Origin: Ampelomyces quisqualis
Lineage: Eukaryota > Ascomycota > Dothideomycetes > Pleosporales > Phaeosphaeriaceae
DNA: 64,000 nucleotides
Assembly: GCA_018398575.1 (NCBI GenBank)
Contig: JAGTXZ010000006.1
Span: 992,001-1,056,000, forward strand
Direction of reading: 5' to 3'
Made by a program: the position numbers and the translations under genes
Notes under the pieces: model-generated
What the model saw: the letters and a program-made list of their open reading frames with translations, nothing else
What the model was told of the DNA's origin: nothing
Databases searched by the model: none
Part shown: in pieces, positions 31,777-42,209 of the stretch
How positions within the stretch are numbered: the first letter of the stretch is position 1
Layout of the letters: every line of letters begins with the position of its first letter

Positions 31777-32167
31777 ATCCATAGCATTTTGACACACCTG
31801 ATTTTTGTTTTTCTACTTTCATAGGTGAGGTGTCGAGGATGTGGTCTGTGATTGGAACAGACATGTGAGCGCTGATGGCAAATGTTCCATCGTTCATTAT
31901 TCCCACTCTGTGTGTGGATCAATGTTTTTGTGTCTAACGCATGGAGATCTTTCTGTCCTGCCAGCATCTTGTTTTAACATGGCGAAAGTCATTACGATAG
32001 TCGATGTAGAACACGTTTCGAAGGCTAGCTAAGGTATATCGCGTGCAAGTACGGAGTATGCTAGTAGGGTTGAATAACAACTAGCAACGGGAAAGTGCAA
32101 ACATTGAGATTCATAGCGACATACGCGATCGTGGCAGTTCATAAAGACATCGCATCGTGCTTCGAGA
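31777..32167. other. Intergenic
   Basis: 3' flanks of the tRNA and the membrane-protein gene. TACGGAGTA occurs at 32050-32058. Confidence 0.5.
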
Positions 32168-34452
32168 CTATCTGCTCACCGGGTCTTGACTCTTGACCTT
32201 CAGATTCCCCTTCTCCGTGTCCACACTGACCAACGTGAACGTATCCGTACCCGCAGTCGGTCTCCTCACCATACTTTGAAAGCCAGTGGCCTCCTCGTTG
32301 CCTTCCGTCAATGTCACTTCCGTAACATTGGTCCCAGTCTTCCTTAGCTTACCGCGCTTCACGAAGCGGCGTCCTTCTGTACTTTTGAGCACAAGCGATG
32401 ACTGGACAGGAAGTTTATGCAGCTTCTCGCCATCGAGCGTGATGGGGACTTCTTGCTCGAGATAATCCCAGCAGCCTTGGCCTTGCGCTTCGAATGCGCG
32501 ACGTTGAAGTTGGAAGATGCCGTCTTGGACCCAATAGTCGATGCGCGGTGCCAGAGCGGCGCGGAAGCGAGCTATGAATATGAAGAAGCGGAGTATGAGG
32601 GTGTTACAGAGTGTTATAATTGTCGAGAAAGCGATGACGAATGTTAGTGCGAAGACGTTGATGTTGCTATGCATGATCAGTATTTCCGGGGGTACGCGGA
32701 AGACTGAGAAGACTTACGCAAAGGCGCCAGACTTTCGCATCTTCAGCGATTGACACAATTCTTTGTCACCTTCATTGTCAGCAGGCTCTGTATACTCGTC
32801 TGCATACTTATCGAAGACAGCTGGTCCGGTTATCGCAGCTGAAATTAAAGCTTGGTAGTTGGCCCAAACGCGAGCTTCCCACGCGATAACTTCTTTCTTC
32901 CACTGATCGTTTGGGAGCCCGGTCGACGTACTCTCAAAAAGATTGGTCTTGGCTAGGATACTGCCTGATTTGGCACCATCCTCAATACTCGCAAGGCGCG
33001 AGATTGAGCGAAGTAGTTGTAAGAGGCTACGCTGAACGGGCTTGAGCGACGGGAAATCTTTCGTGAAGTCGTCTAGCGGACTCCCCGCGGAGGCTGTACA
33101 AAAATCCTCTGTGCCGGCTTGAGGGATGCAATACCGATACTGTAGACGCTTTAGCAATGACACTGGTTGCGAGGTGGTAGAGCTTCATACCTGCTGAGCA
33201 CATCCAACAACGCCAGCGCCATAGTCGGACTTGTATAGTGTTTGATTTGGATAACCGCCACCAGGTGTATAGATCCAGGGCCTATGTGCAGAAAACAAGG
33301 GGTCATCGACAGGCGTCTCATAGATAACGTCGTTGAGCCAGACAGCAGCAAGACTTACATCAGCGTCGTCGCGCTGCATCTCTGGAATCGTCTTGATACC
33401 AATAGCTGTCTCATCTGGCTGATTGTAATGAAATGCAGCAGCAGAGCCATATGACTGCTGATACTGAGTCAAGACGTCCGCTTGTACGAATGTGGCTTCA
33501 GGTCGGAGCAAGGGGTCCGTGTTGCGAAAGGTACCGTATTCTATAGTTGTCTTTGTGTCCTGAAATCCTCGTGCAGTCCACCAGGAAACATTTCGTGTTA
33601 TTATACGATTTTCAATGGGTAGAACATTGCAGGTCGTCTTCTTTTGTATTTTCACCGTCTCGCCTGGGGGCAGGTTCAGACCAAAGTGATCTCTCAGATC
33701 GAGCATGCCGGAGTCCATGAGTAATGCAGGAAGATCTCCCTTAGGGCACATTGTCGTGTTCCATGGACATCGCGCGGGCTCGGCTTTGAAAGAGATGTTC
33801 GAACGTGTAAAAGTGTTTCGACAAGGTGCCGGGAGTGAGGGATTGTCTTGGTAGCAATTGCTGGCGTACGTGTCGACATTGGCCTTGATCGAAGCCAACA
33901 AAGTAGAAGTGCTCCTGTTGGCGTACACTTTGGTATAATTGAAGCGTCCACATAACGGACTGTTGACCAGGATTTCGATATTGGAGCTGTCGATTGCGAA
34001 CGCGGTCGATATTCCCGCTGCGATAGACGCGATTGCGAAGCACAGTGCAAGAAGAAAAGGGACCGAGCATCGAAGAAACGCGCGAGGAGTCTTGGATCTC
34101 CAGGCCCATGAGAGTTTCAGGGTATCGGCCATGAGCGCGGTGGGCGCAGGCATTGTTCGAAGCAACGCCTGGTGCTGCCAAAAGAGGCCGTCCGCATCCT
34201 TTCCGTTCGCACTATATTGATGGTAGAGGAACGTGAATATGTTCCACAACTGAGCCGTTCCAACCGATGCCAGGATCGTGAGAAGTGCCACAATGATGGT
34301 ACCAGTTCTCGTCTCGACGGTCAACGTCTGCCCTAAGATATCGCCATGCTCGCGGTTTATCCAAAACCTGTGCGCATTAGTGCAACCGTGGTGTAGAGCA
34401 GCTACTGAGCTCACCCTGTCTTAACGAAGCGTGTCTCGATTTCGGCCATCAT
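32168..34452 (-). CDS. Unnamed ascomycete membrane protein, 711 aa
   Basis: Four exons: 34452-34415, 34367-33191, 33139-32718 and 32666-32168, with introns of 47-51 nt. Two adjacent ATGs start the frame (MMAEIETRFVKTG). There are three likely membrane segments: IIVALLTILASVGTAQLW (~residues 36-55), FLRCSVPFLLALCFAIASIAAG (~115-140) and NINVFALTFVIAFSTIITL (~548-570). Between spans 2 and 3 lies a ~400-residue, presumably extracellular domain with many Cys and several N-x-S/T sites (NYT, NRS, NIS, NTT, NVS, NQT). The C-terminal ~130 residues are cytoplasmic and may form a beta-rich unit. I know similar proteins from Dothideomycetes and related fungi only as uncharacterised. Function unknown. 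Confidence 0.8.
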
Positions 34453-34628
34453 CAATATTGGGCAAGTATTCTGCACAGGAAACTGTCGAACGTTAGAAGG
34501 TTGAGTAGCTGACGCTCGCCACAGAATGAAGCTTGTCCGATCCCAAGTTATGGTTATAGTCTGAGGCCGTTGCAGCGTTTCAGCCTACCCATGGCATACT
34601 TGTGATAAGCTGCACATGTCGGTGGCTT

Positions 34629-35168
34629 CTAACCCAGAAAACTTGGTGGATCTTCCAGTGCGTGGACCAGACAGCTGGATGTGAGGAGAGAGAGCAGCGT
34701 TAGTCTGCGCTCGATGTAGTTAATGTATAGCACCTGTCCAATGAGAAATTCCCCAGAGGCCTTTCTTGCCTTATCGTCGATGATCGTTACAGTTAGAATA
34801 CGGCCAAATGCCCATTCGAGCACGCCAGGATTAGCATTCTCATTTGCCGGTACCAAAAATAGGAATCTTTCGTGAGCTTCATCGTCTCGATCAAGATACA
34901 AACAGTCGCTGCTGTCTGGTTTCTGCGGTCAGTGTGGAGAGGCTTGAAGTAAAGATCTCTGAGATGGCAGGATGCTGCGGGATGTAAATTCCTCAGTGAA
35001 GAAGTTGTCCTCGGGCAAAGCGGCCCCCACCAACTCCTTCACGTGGATTACAATTCGGGACCTTCCTCCCGGCACCCTGTACCCAGCGGGATGGTGCTGC
35101 TGATGCTGTGCATCGGGTTTCACTTGGCACGGTGAATGCAACGTAAGCGGCAGAGCATCCCCGAGCAC
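34629..35168 (-). pseudogene. Reading frame interrupted by one TGA
   Basis: One continuous frame reads RIVIHVKELVGAALPEDNFF ... SLLQASPH, then TGA at 34931-34929, then PQKPDSSDCLYLDRDDEAHERFLFLVPANENAN ... GQVLYINYIE (shortened here), and stops at 34629. No GT donor lies suitably before the TGA, so splicing does not remove it. The frame has no good ATG; the nearest start-like codon is GTG at 35168. CGA-to-TGA would be a C-to-T change. The protein family is not recognised. Confidence 0.4.
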
Positions 35169-35544
35169 AAAAACGGTGGGCTCACAACGAGTCTACTGGG
35201 ACTGTTTACCCGGACTGGAGCGGATTGGCCACGACGTCGATGTAGAAAATGGATCAGGCAATTATACACAACATGGCCCCCAATTAGCTTGTCTAGTCGA
35301 GCAAAGCAATTGATTGTGGACTCCTCATAGTTACACGACCCGAGCGAAGGGATGGGGCCGATAGTTCAACGTTGTAAACACTGATGCGGTGAGTGAACGA
35401 GGACAAAATCACGGGATGAGATACCGGTAGTTACCTAAAACAGCTGTCCGTGCGTCCAGCGTCATCGCGCATTGCTTACCTAACTAAGCTACGCACGACT
35501 CGGGCCAAACACGACACCTTCCTCGATGCTCTCAGTGCACCATC
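35169..35544. other. GET4 promoter region
   Basis: No gene. Short upstream region of GET4. Confidence 0.5.
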
Positions 35545-36635
35545 ATGGCGTCGAAGTTAGAGAAGACAATCCAGCGACAACAGCAAAAGTATAATGCCGG
35601 TACCGAGTTCGCTTCAGGCAGGCACTGACCCCACCAGGATTGCTGAAGGCCAGTTCTACGAAGCACACCAGCAACTCCGCGTCATCGCATCGCGCTACAC
35701 CAAAGCCCAAGACTGGGACAATGCGACTGCCATATTGCACACAGGCGCGCAGTCACTCCTCCAAGCGGGCCAGGGCGGCTCTGGTGGCGATCTCTGCATC
35801 TTTCTTCTTGATGTCTTCAACAAGGGTGAGGTGAAGCCGGACGCGAGCAGCAAGGGCAAGCTGTTGGGCTTACTAAGAGCATTTCCCAAGGATGAGCCGA
35901 CCAAGAAGAAGTTTGTCGGCGAGATGATTGGCTGGAGCGCGAAGTTTGGGGAGTACCCGGCAGGTGACCCTGAGATTCATCACGTGACAGGGAGCTTGTA
36001 CGCTGATGGTATGTCCACACCCTCACTGACCAAGACTAGGTTGTGCAGGCTAACAGAAACATCTAGCACTCGAACCCTACGAAGCAGAACGCCATCTTCT
36101 CCTCGGCAACCAAGATTCGCCCTCCACCCTCGCAGCCCTCGACTACTCCTGGTACGAAGCCGACGACTCACATACCGCACCCTTATACTGCGCGCGTGGC
36201 GTACTGCCCTACCTACTCACCGGTAACCTTCGCGCCGCCAACAAATTTTTCCTCCTTTTCACATCCTTCTTATCGAAGAAGCCGGGTCTCAACACGCAGC
36301 AAATATCAACATCAGCCTCCGACCTCCGCATATACCCTACTCTACCGCTACTCAACTTTATTGGACTTCTTCTACGGTCCGTAGAACGAGGCGACCCGAG
36401 TCTGTTCAGACAGCTGAAGAGCCACTATGCGACCAACCTGAAGGAAGTGAACTGGAACGACGCGCTCGATCAGCTAGGCGAGATGTACTTTGGCATCAAG
36501 ATACCACGACAAGGGAACCCTATGATGGACATGCTGGGAGGCATGTTCGGGGGCAGTGGGTTTGGCGGTGGAGGTGGTGCGAAGAAGGGCGCGGGCAACA
36601 AGGGCATAGCACCAGCTGCGGCAGGGTTAGATTGA
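35545..36635 (+). CDS. GET4: Golgi-to-ER traffic protein 4
   Basis: Cytosolic adaptor that, with Get5, hands tail-anchored proteins from Sgt2 to the Get3 ATPase. Three exons: 35545-35588, 35638-36008 and 36067-36635, with introns of 49 and 58 nt, giving 327 aa. The donor GTATAA, not the later GTACCG, is required to keep frame, yielding MASKLEKTIQRQQQKIAEGQ. Alpha-solenoid features of the family: EGQFYEAHQQLRVIASRY, AILHTGAQSLLQAGQGGSGGDLC, VTGSLYADALEPYEAERHLLLG, YLLTGNLRAANKFFLLF. The C-terminus is a Gly/Met-rich tail (MDMLGGMFGGSGFGGGGGAKK), probably disordered. Confidence 0.93.
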
Positions 36636-37568
36636 AGAGCTTGTGACAGAGCGAAGATCTAGCGCGGCAGATGAATGAAGAGATGACACGTACATGAAAA
36701 AGCATATATCAATGTACAAATGCACGCCTACATACGGGTCCACGAGCGCTCAATTTGCGTCGGCGCTGGATATTCACTCTGACAACCTCAGCTTGCCACA
36801 ATCAACCTCGACTTCGCATTCCTACCAGATCAGGCATGTGCGGGAGTGATCAAGCGAAATATACCTTGTTTTGCGCGGAAGCCTGGAATGGGGCTGAGCA
36901 TGAAGTAATGCACATCAGGCAAGTGACCAGTGGTAAGATACTCTTGCTGATTACCGCTCTCGTTGGCTCAGAAGTCGTTGCACTGCAATCTTTAGCGTGG
37001 AGGACAGCGGGTAAGGCTCAAGCTGGGGCGAAGCAACGCCAGGCTCTTCAGCCGTCACAAGCATGCACTACCTTGCAAGTCGGTGTCCGAGTGCGCTGCT
37101 ATGGCTGCAGTGTTGGGTTTGAAATTGCATAGTGTAGGGGCATGCCTCTTCAATAGCATGACAGGTTGACTAACAACCTGCAACTCACTTTGTAAGCAGC
37201 GCTTTCATGACTTGCGACATCGCTAGGAGTGTTGAAGACTGCGTAACAACAGTGAAATTCCATGTGCACGTTGATAATATGACTAAACTCGTCCAGCTAG
37301 ACATTTTCTGTTGTCATGTCAGCGGCCTACCAAAAGTGGTGCGTAGATGACGCCGCGAACACCCTCATGATGCCATGTAGGTAACGTGACATGACGCCAC
37401 TAGAACGGTCTCGTGAGCTCCTGAACAACCCTATTGTCCCACATCACTTGAGGCGAGGGCAAAGCGATGCCACCAAGGCTTGCCTAATATCTAACATTAC
37501 CAATAACACATACAATCCGGTACTACTTCGCACGTTAGCACAGTATAAAACGTCGAAAATTCTGCGTA
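36636..37568. other. Intergenic, edge of the pseudogene cluster
   Basis: No credible gene. It contains the best copy of the dispersed element, with core at 36980-36988 followed by TCTTTAGCGTGGAGGA. It starts just beyond the break point of the SNF2 relic. Confidence 0.45.
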
Positions 37569-38624
37569 CCCGACAGCCCCTGTACCTGTGGTCATGATGA
37601 GGACTCGTACGCTGGAGTTATTTTCAAATTCGTCCAGGATTCTCTCGCGCTTGGCGGTTGGACATTCAACATCGATTCGCTGGATTTGTCGGAAGTCGAG
37701 ACCAGCAGCTCTGAGGTAGTGATGTATGAGGTCAAGCGTTCGCGTCCAGCACGTGAAGATGATACTACAGGTGTCAAGTGCGTACGAACGTGCCGCAAGT
37801 GAGTGAATTACCTTTTTGTCGTCCAAAAATTGATCGTGACATCGGTCATAAGCGCATCCATCTTAGACGATCGTCTTTCCGGTCGGAAATACAAATCTCC
37901 CTGAGATTGAGATGTATGTTGGGACTGGTGCTTTGTTGAAGCGTGCCAGAGAGAAGCACATGGCGGACATTTGAGCAGTGAAGCGTCTTGACCCTGCGGC
38001 CGACTTTCTTTGACACATTCGGAGCACAGGACATGTCGGAACTCTTCGTACTGGCTAAAGAAAGCCCCTGTACCAAACAGTGGCATAGTCTGCCGGCAAG
38101 CAGAGCACGTCTTCTCTCCTTCCCTACCAAGTGAGATTCCATGGCCTCCCTCTCGTCCAAAAGATGAAGCTTGCGAATCGCGATGGTTCCATGAGAATGG
38201 CTGCTGCCACGTTCCATGATTACATAAGATACGCAGCTGTAACTGTGTCTGGAATAGCCCTAGAGTGCTCTTCTGGTCGAACATACCATGTCGATGTTTG
38301 ATAGCTCGTACCATTGTATTCTGTTCGCTCCTCGAGTGATAATGTGATCATACGCACGACATTCTCCTGATCTGGAAGATGCAGTAAGTCTTTCGTGCGT
38401 CTGAGACAAGTTGAGTCTTATAGGCGAGTGAAACACTCAGCGACAAGCGCCCTGCGCTTGCCACCCTCTTCGAAGGGAATAGTTATGTACTTTCGGAAGA
38501 TGGAGAGATTATGAAAAGGATCGGCTCGGAGGAAAGCTATCAATGACCCAATATCCTCAAGACGATTCTGGATCAGTGTGCTGGTCAGACACTACCGAGG
38601 AAGCTCGAAGAGCACGAAATGGCG
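37569..38624 (-). pseudogene. Truncated, mutated SNF2-family helicase gene
   Basis: Reads as the second half of a RAD5/RAD16-type SNF2 ATPase. In order: HFVLFELPR-stop-CLTSTLIQNRLEDIGSLIAFLR, where the family has RWCLTGTPIQNRLEDIGSL; then FRKYITIPFEEGGKRRALV...FTRL-stop-DSTCLRRTKDLLHLPDQENVVR. A frameshift at ~38318 follows, then NTMVRAIKHRHG...LGLFQTQLQLRILCNHGTW, a Cys-rich RING-like insert (CSACRQTM...HVLCSECV...LKCPPC), a still-spliceable 47-nt intron (37811-37765), SIIFTCWTRTLDLI and VLIMTTGTGAVG. Sequence then runs into a GTACGC donor at 37569 and the rest of the helicase (QxxR motif VI) is missing. The TAG at 38594 equals TGG with G-to-A; GT-P to ST-L also fits G-to-A and C-to-T. Confidence 0.85.
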
Positions 38625-39134
38625 GCTTATTGCAAGTTTTACGACGACAAACTGAGATATAAATTTACAAAGATCACCTGCAGATATTTTTCACAGGGTT
38701 TTGCCGATGCGAAAGCGAAAAAACGACGCATCAACATCCACGACCGACCATACCAGTGCGAAGTGTCGGATTGCCTGGGGGCAGAAGGATTTGCGAACGA
38801 GAAAGATCTTAGGAATCACACCATATCATTTCATCCAGAAGATAGCGACCTGGCCATGACCTTCCTTTCGTCAACTGCGAAACGTGCGAAGGCCGACAAC
38901 GCATGTGAATTTTGTGGCAAAACATTTACACGCAACTTTCATCGCAAGAACTACGAGGTGAGCCATCGTGGTCAAAGAGACTTCGAGTGTCCAGAATGTG
39001 GCAGAGCTTCACACGGAAGAATGACTGCAAGAGACACCAAAAAACACATGAACGTGGGAGATAGTCTGTTGTGCTCTGGTGTAGTTTGGAAACAAAGGCA
39101 GACAGCTGGGCAGGTAGCCCAAGAGATCATGTGA
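38619..39134 (+). pseudogene. C2H2 zinc-finger gene fragment with frameshift
   Basis: The frame encodes HDRPYQCEVSDCLGAEGFANEKDLRNHTISFHP and, after a short linker, CEFCGKTFTRNFHRKNYEVSHRG and FECPECGRA. These are three C2H2-like fingers of the type attached to fungal ankyrin/STAND proteins. In the third finger the frame slips at ~39002-39006: a different frame continues FTRKNDCKRHQKTHERG, which is exactly the missing half of the finger. Finger 2 also lacks a proper second-half His spacing. The fragment overlaps the 5' end of the SNF2 relic head to head, suggesting rearrangement. Confidence 0.65.
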
Positions 39135-39417
39135 CTCCTAGGGCTCAGGACTATATATATTAGGCTTATTCTCTGTTCACTGGTGACTTCATGTGGTCAA
39201 ATCTTCCCTCAAGCTTCTTGTTTAAGATGACGTGACAGAAATATGCTGGACTCGACTGAATTGCGCTTTCATGCCATTGCCGATGACGAACCAGGCGTCC
39301 TGTCCTGCAAAGTCAGCACCGACCCCGCCGGGCAATGTTTCCAAGTGATCGGTGTATCCGGTACCAAAGCTGGGCTTATTAACACATTCGCGTACTTCAC
39401 TGTTGGAATTTTTCAGC

Positions 39418-40663
39418 ATGCCGAATACAAAGCTCAATGAGCCCAGCAAAAGCCTGCTGAATCTATGGAAAGAAGCTGACAGTGCACTTGGGGGCGACGA
39501 GAAGGGGAAAGAGTGCCTGGAAAAACTCAGTGATATTCTTCAAGGGCAGATTGGGAAGCCGGACATCAAGATACGGTCAGAAATCGGGTACAAGCAGTCG
39601 CAAGATTGAATCAACAAGAGATCGCAGAGCCTGATGCTGCCATTTCCGCAGCGGCCTCGTTCCTAGCTTTCTTGGTAGGCTCCCTGCTGTATCAACGAGT
39701 GTGTCTTTGAAAACCTAACTGAAGCATAGGTACACCAAATCCATCAATTGGAGAAAGAATCCAAGTTTGAGTTAGCTAGAAAAGTTGCGCCTTACACCGT
39801 ACTGCATTCAACGAGTTCTGATCGCATCAGAAAATTGCTGAGCGATGATTCCCTTATGCGCGACCTGAAACGGAATCTACAAGTGCTGTACATTGGAATA
39901 TACAAGACACTTCTCTTTGGGACTGCACAGATCACTATATCACTTTATGGTAACTGGCAGGTCTTCAAGAACATCAGGAAGCACTACGATTGGGAAGGTG
40001 GGATGAAAGAGCTCGACGAGCATCATCAGTTCTGCAAGGATTATGGGACGAGATAATCGCGCGACAAAACGACCCGAACCCTCAAGCAAGCAGGCTTAAA
40101 TTCCTCAAGCGAACCTGATCCTCAGAATCCTCTCCATTGGGCTGTCGCACTGGGGATCTCTGAGCAGGTTACCTACCTACTTCAAAGGAACGAGTATCCT
40201 ATCAATGCACTTACACCGACATCTAGCAGCACGTCAAGGAAAGACGAAGATTTTCAAGACAATCTTGACTGCTCCAGGTCTTGACCTAAAAATCAAGAAT
40301 AACGAAGGGCAAACATCTCTTCATATCGCAGCAATGCATAATCGTGTAGGTTCCGTCAAGCTACTTCTGCAGCGCGACCACTGGCTACTTGGGCAAGTTG
40401 GGCGTTATGAAAATCTAGGACGAACAGCCTCCACAATTGCTGCGTGTCGGGGCCATGTCCAAATTCTTGCTGTTTTGAAGGGCAATGGCCAGGATTTCAA
40501 CGAGGTGAGTACGAAAAATGTTTGGACCGCTTTGCATCTAGCGGCGGAGGGTGGGCATAGGCAGACCGTGCAGTGTCGTATGAAAATGGTGCGAAGTCAT
40601 GGACGAAGAAAGGCTGGTCGTCGCGCAGGGTATAGAGCGAAACTAATCGCGGAGCTCGAGTAG
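39418..40663 (+). pseudogene. Ankyrin-repeat / STAND-like gene relic
   Basis: Four pieces in different frames assemble into one eroded gene. (1) LLNLWKEADSALGGDEKGKECLEKLSD (shortened) from 39418. (2) After a slip near 39590, LNQQEIAEPDAAISAAASFL. (3) From ~39740, a helical domain ELARKVAPYTVLHSTSSDRI ... LFGTAQITISLYGNWQVFK ... HYDWEGGMKELDEHH. (4) After a stop at ~40056 and a slip at ~40215, ankyrin repeats: PLHWAVALG-type, NEGQTSLHIAAMHNRVGSVKLLL, GRTASTIAACRGHVQIL, WTALHLAAEGGH. N-terminal helical domain plus ankyrins fits fungal NLR-like or ankyrin regulators; no NACHT P-loop was found. It may once have been continuous with the zinc-finger fragment. Confidence 0.65.
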
Positions 40664-42209
40664 AAGACCGAGGTTGCTGCGGTATTTTGAGTAATTGACG
40701 AGTGTTACACAGTATATAGCTGCAATAAAATTATTGTAGCCCTATTCTTGATATATTGGTACATACTCCACAACATATGTTTAGGCGGGTTCACGGGGAG
40801 GCGAGCGTGAGGTTTACAGCCTGTAAGCCTGGTGACTTCTGCTGATGCAAACGCCGGAAGCAAAATTGTGCACTGAAATTCGCTGATCAGTGCAGTACAT
40901 CGCCAGGAAAGACTTTATGACTTACCACATTGCTTGGCCCGTGTTCAGACGAGTAAGCACTTTCTGTTCTTCACTTCGTGCTCCAGAATCTCTCCCTCAA
41001 GCTAAGAACTGTAGTACAGTACAAGCGCCTTCGAAACCAACCGGCAGGAAGTACAACTGCACCACTTGTCCCAGCCAAAGATTGCAGTGGTTGGGATCAC
41101 GTCAGAACTCCTCAGTCTCCCTGCACCAGTCAACGCCTTCTAGCAGCCAATCCGCTTCTCAGCGATCAAAGCGTGCCTTGTGCGCCCTCCCCCAGGCCCA
41201 CAATTGCAGTGCAAGCTGCAGGTTACAGCTCAGCAAACAGCCCCACAGCCTCCTATGTAACCTCAAAATATCTTGTATCTAATACAATCGCTCCCTAAGC
41301 ACGCGTCCACCACCACAAGCAAAGACCCCCCCAAGCTAACGAATGCAGCAAAAAATACATCGCATGTAAGACAAATAAGTCCACACTATCCCCCCCAGCA
41401 AAGACACCAACTCTTCCCCAACGTCAAGAAAAAGATAAAACGCAGCGCAGAGCGCCCAGCAAGCAAAACCAGCACAACCAGCCCACCTCGGCTTCCCCAA
41501 CCCGCGTAGAAAGAAATCCAGGGGATCAAGCCGCCACGACGCGCCTGGGACTTGGCGTGGCGGCGGTTTATGTGTAGCAAGGGGGAAGAAGGGCACAATA
41601 GCCGTCGAGCGTGACGAGGTAATTTTTCTTCTGTCTGGCGCAGAGGAAAATGCAGTGCGGCCATGTGTAGGATGCGTGGTTTTCAGGCATACCATGCAGG
41701 CCTGAGGCGGTCATGCGTTAGCCTGTGTCCAAGGCTCAGGGGTGTGGTGTAAGATGTGCAAGGGTGTGGAGGTGCGTGTGGTTTGCGTGCCCGTGGTTCC
41801 TTCATGACGGCTGTGGCTTGGCGTGGAAGTTGAATTGGGAGCGGGAGCAGTCATGCTGGACGGAGAGTCAAAGCACGCTCGGGTTCTGGGGAGTCGGGAC
41901 GTTGATACATTGAAATGATCGTAATTGCTACGTGAGGTATAATACAAGCTTAGAAAGCATGAAAAACGGTCTTGAAGACTGGTTTGAAACCCAGGATCCC
42001 TTTTCGATGCGTACAATACACGTCACCCGCAAAACACCAGAAGTGCGCGTCGCTGCGCTGCAGATATCTTGCAAGAAAAGAAGCCGCTCAAACGCCGCGG
42101 ATCATGACTCTTTACCCATTCACAAAACGATAAACAGCAGTATGTCCACCCCTGAATCTCATCGCTAACAGACAAAAGAAATTGTTACGTGGAGTCGCTT
42201 GGTCATGAT
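40664..42209. other. Intergenic, two dispersed-element copies
   Basis: Core-like copies at 41082-41090 (one mismatch) and 41204-41212 (exact), both on the minus strand and ~120 bp apart. A minus-strand frame at 41336-41695 encodes a hydrophobic run (GCAGFACWALCAAFYLFL) and could be a small membrane protein, but its start and homology are unclear. Otherwise nothing recognised. Confidence 0.45.

Noticed and set aside
26338..34452. Secondary-metabolite cluster (dehydrogenase plus membrane proteins)
   Set aside because: No backbone synthase, P450 or cluster regulator is present; the genes are simply neighbours.
34929..34931. Programmed TGA readthrough or selenocysteine
   Set aside because: Context TGA-CCG lacks the strong CTA readthrough signal and fungi lack selenocysteine insertion; a nonsense mutation is simpler.
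35600..35637. GTACCG as donor of GET4 intron 1
   Set aside because: It gives a 38-nt intron and the wrong frame; GTATAA at 35589 keeps frame and normal intron length.
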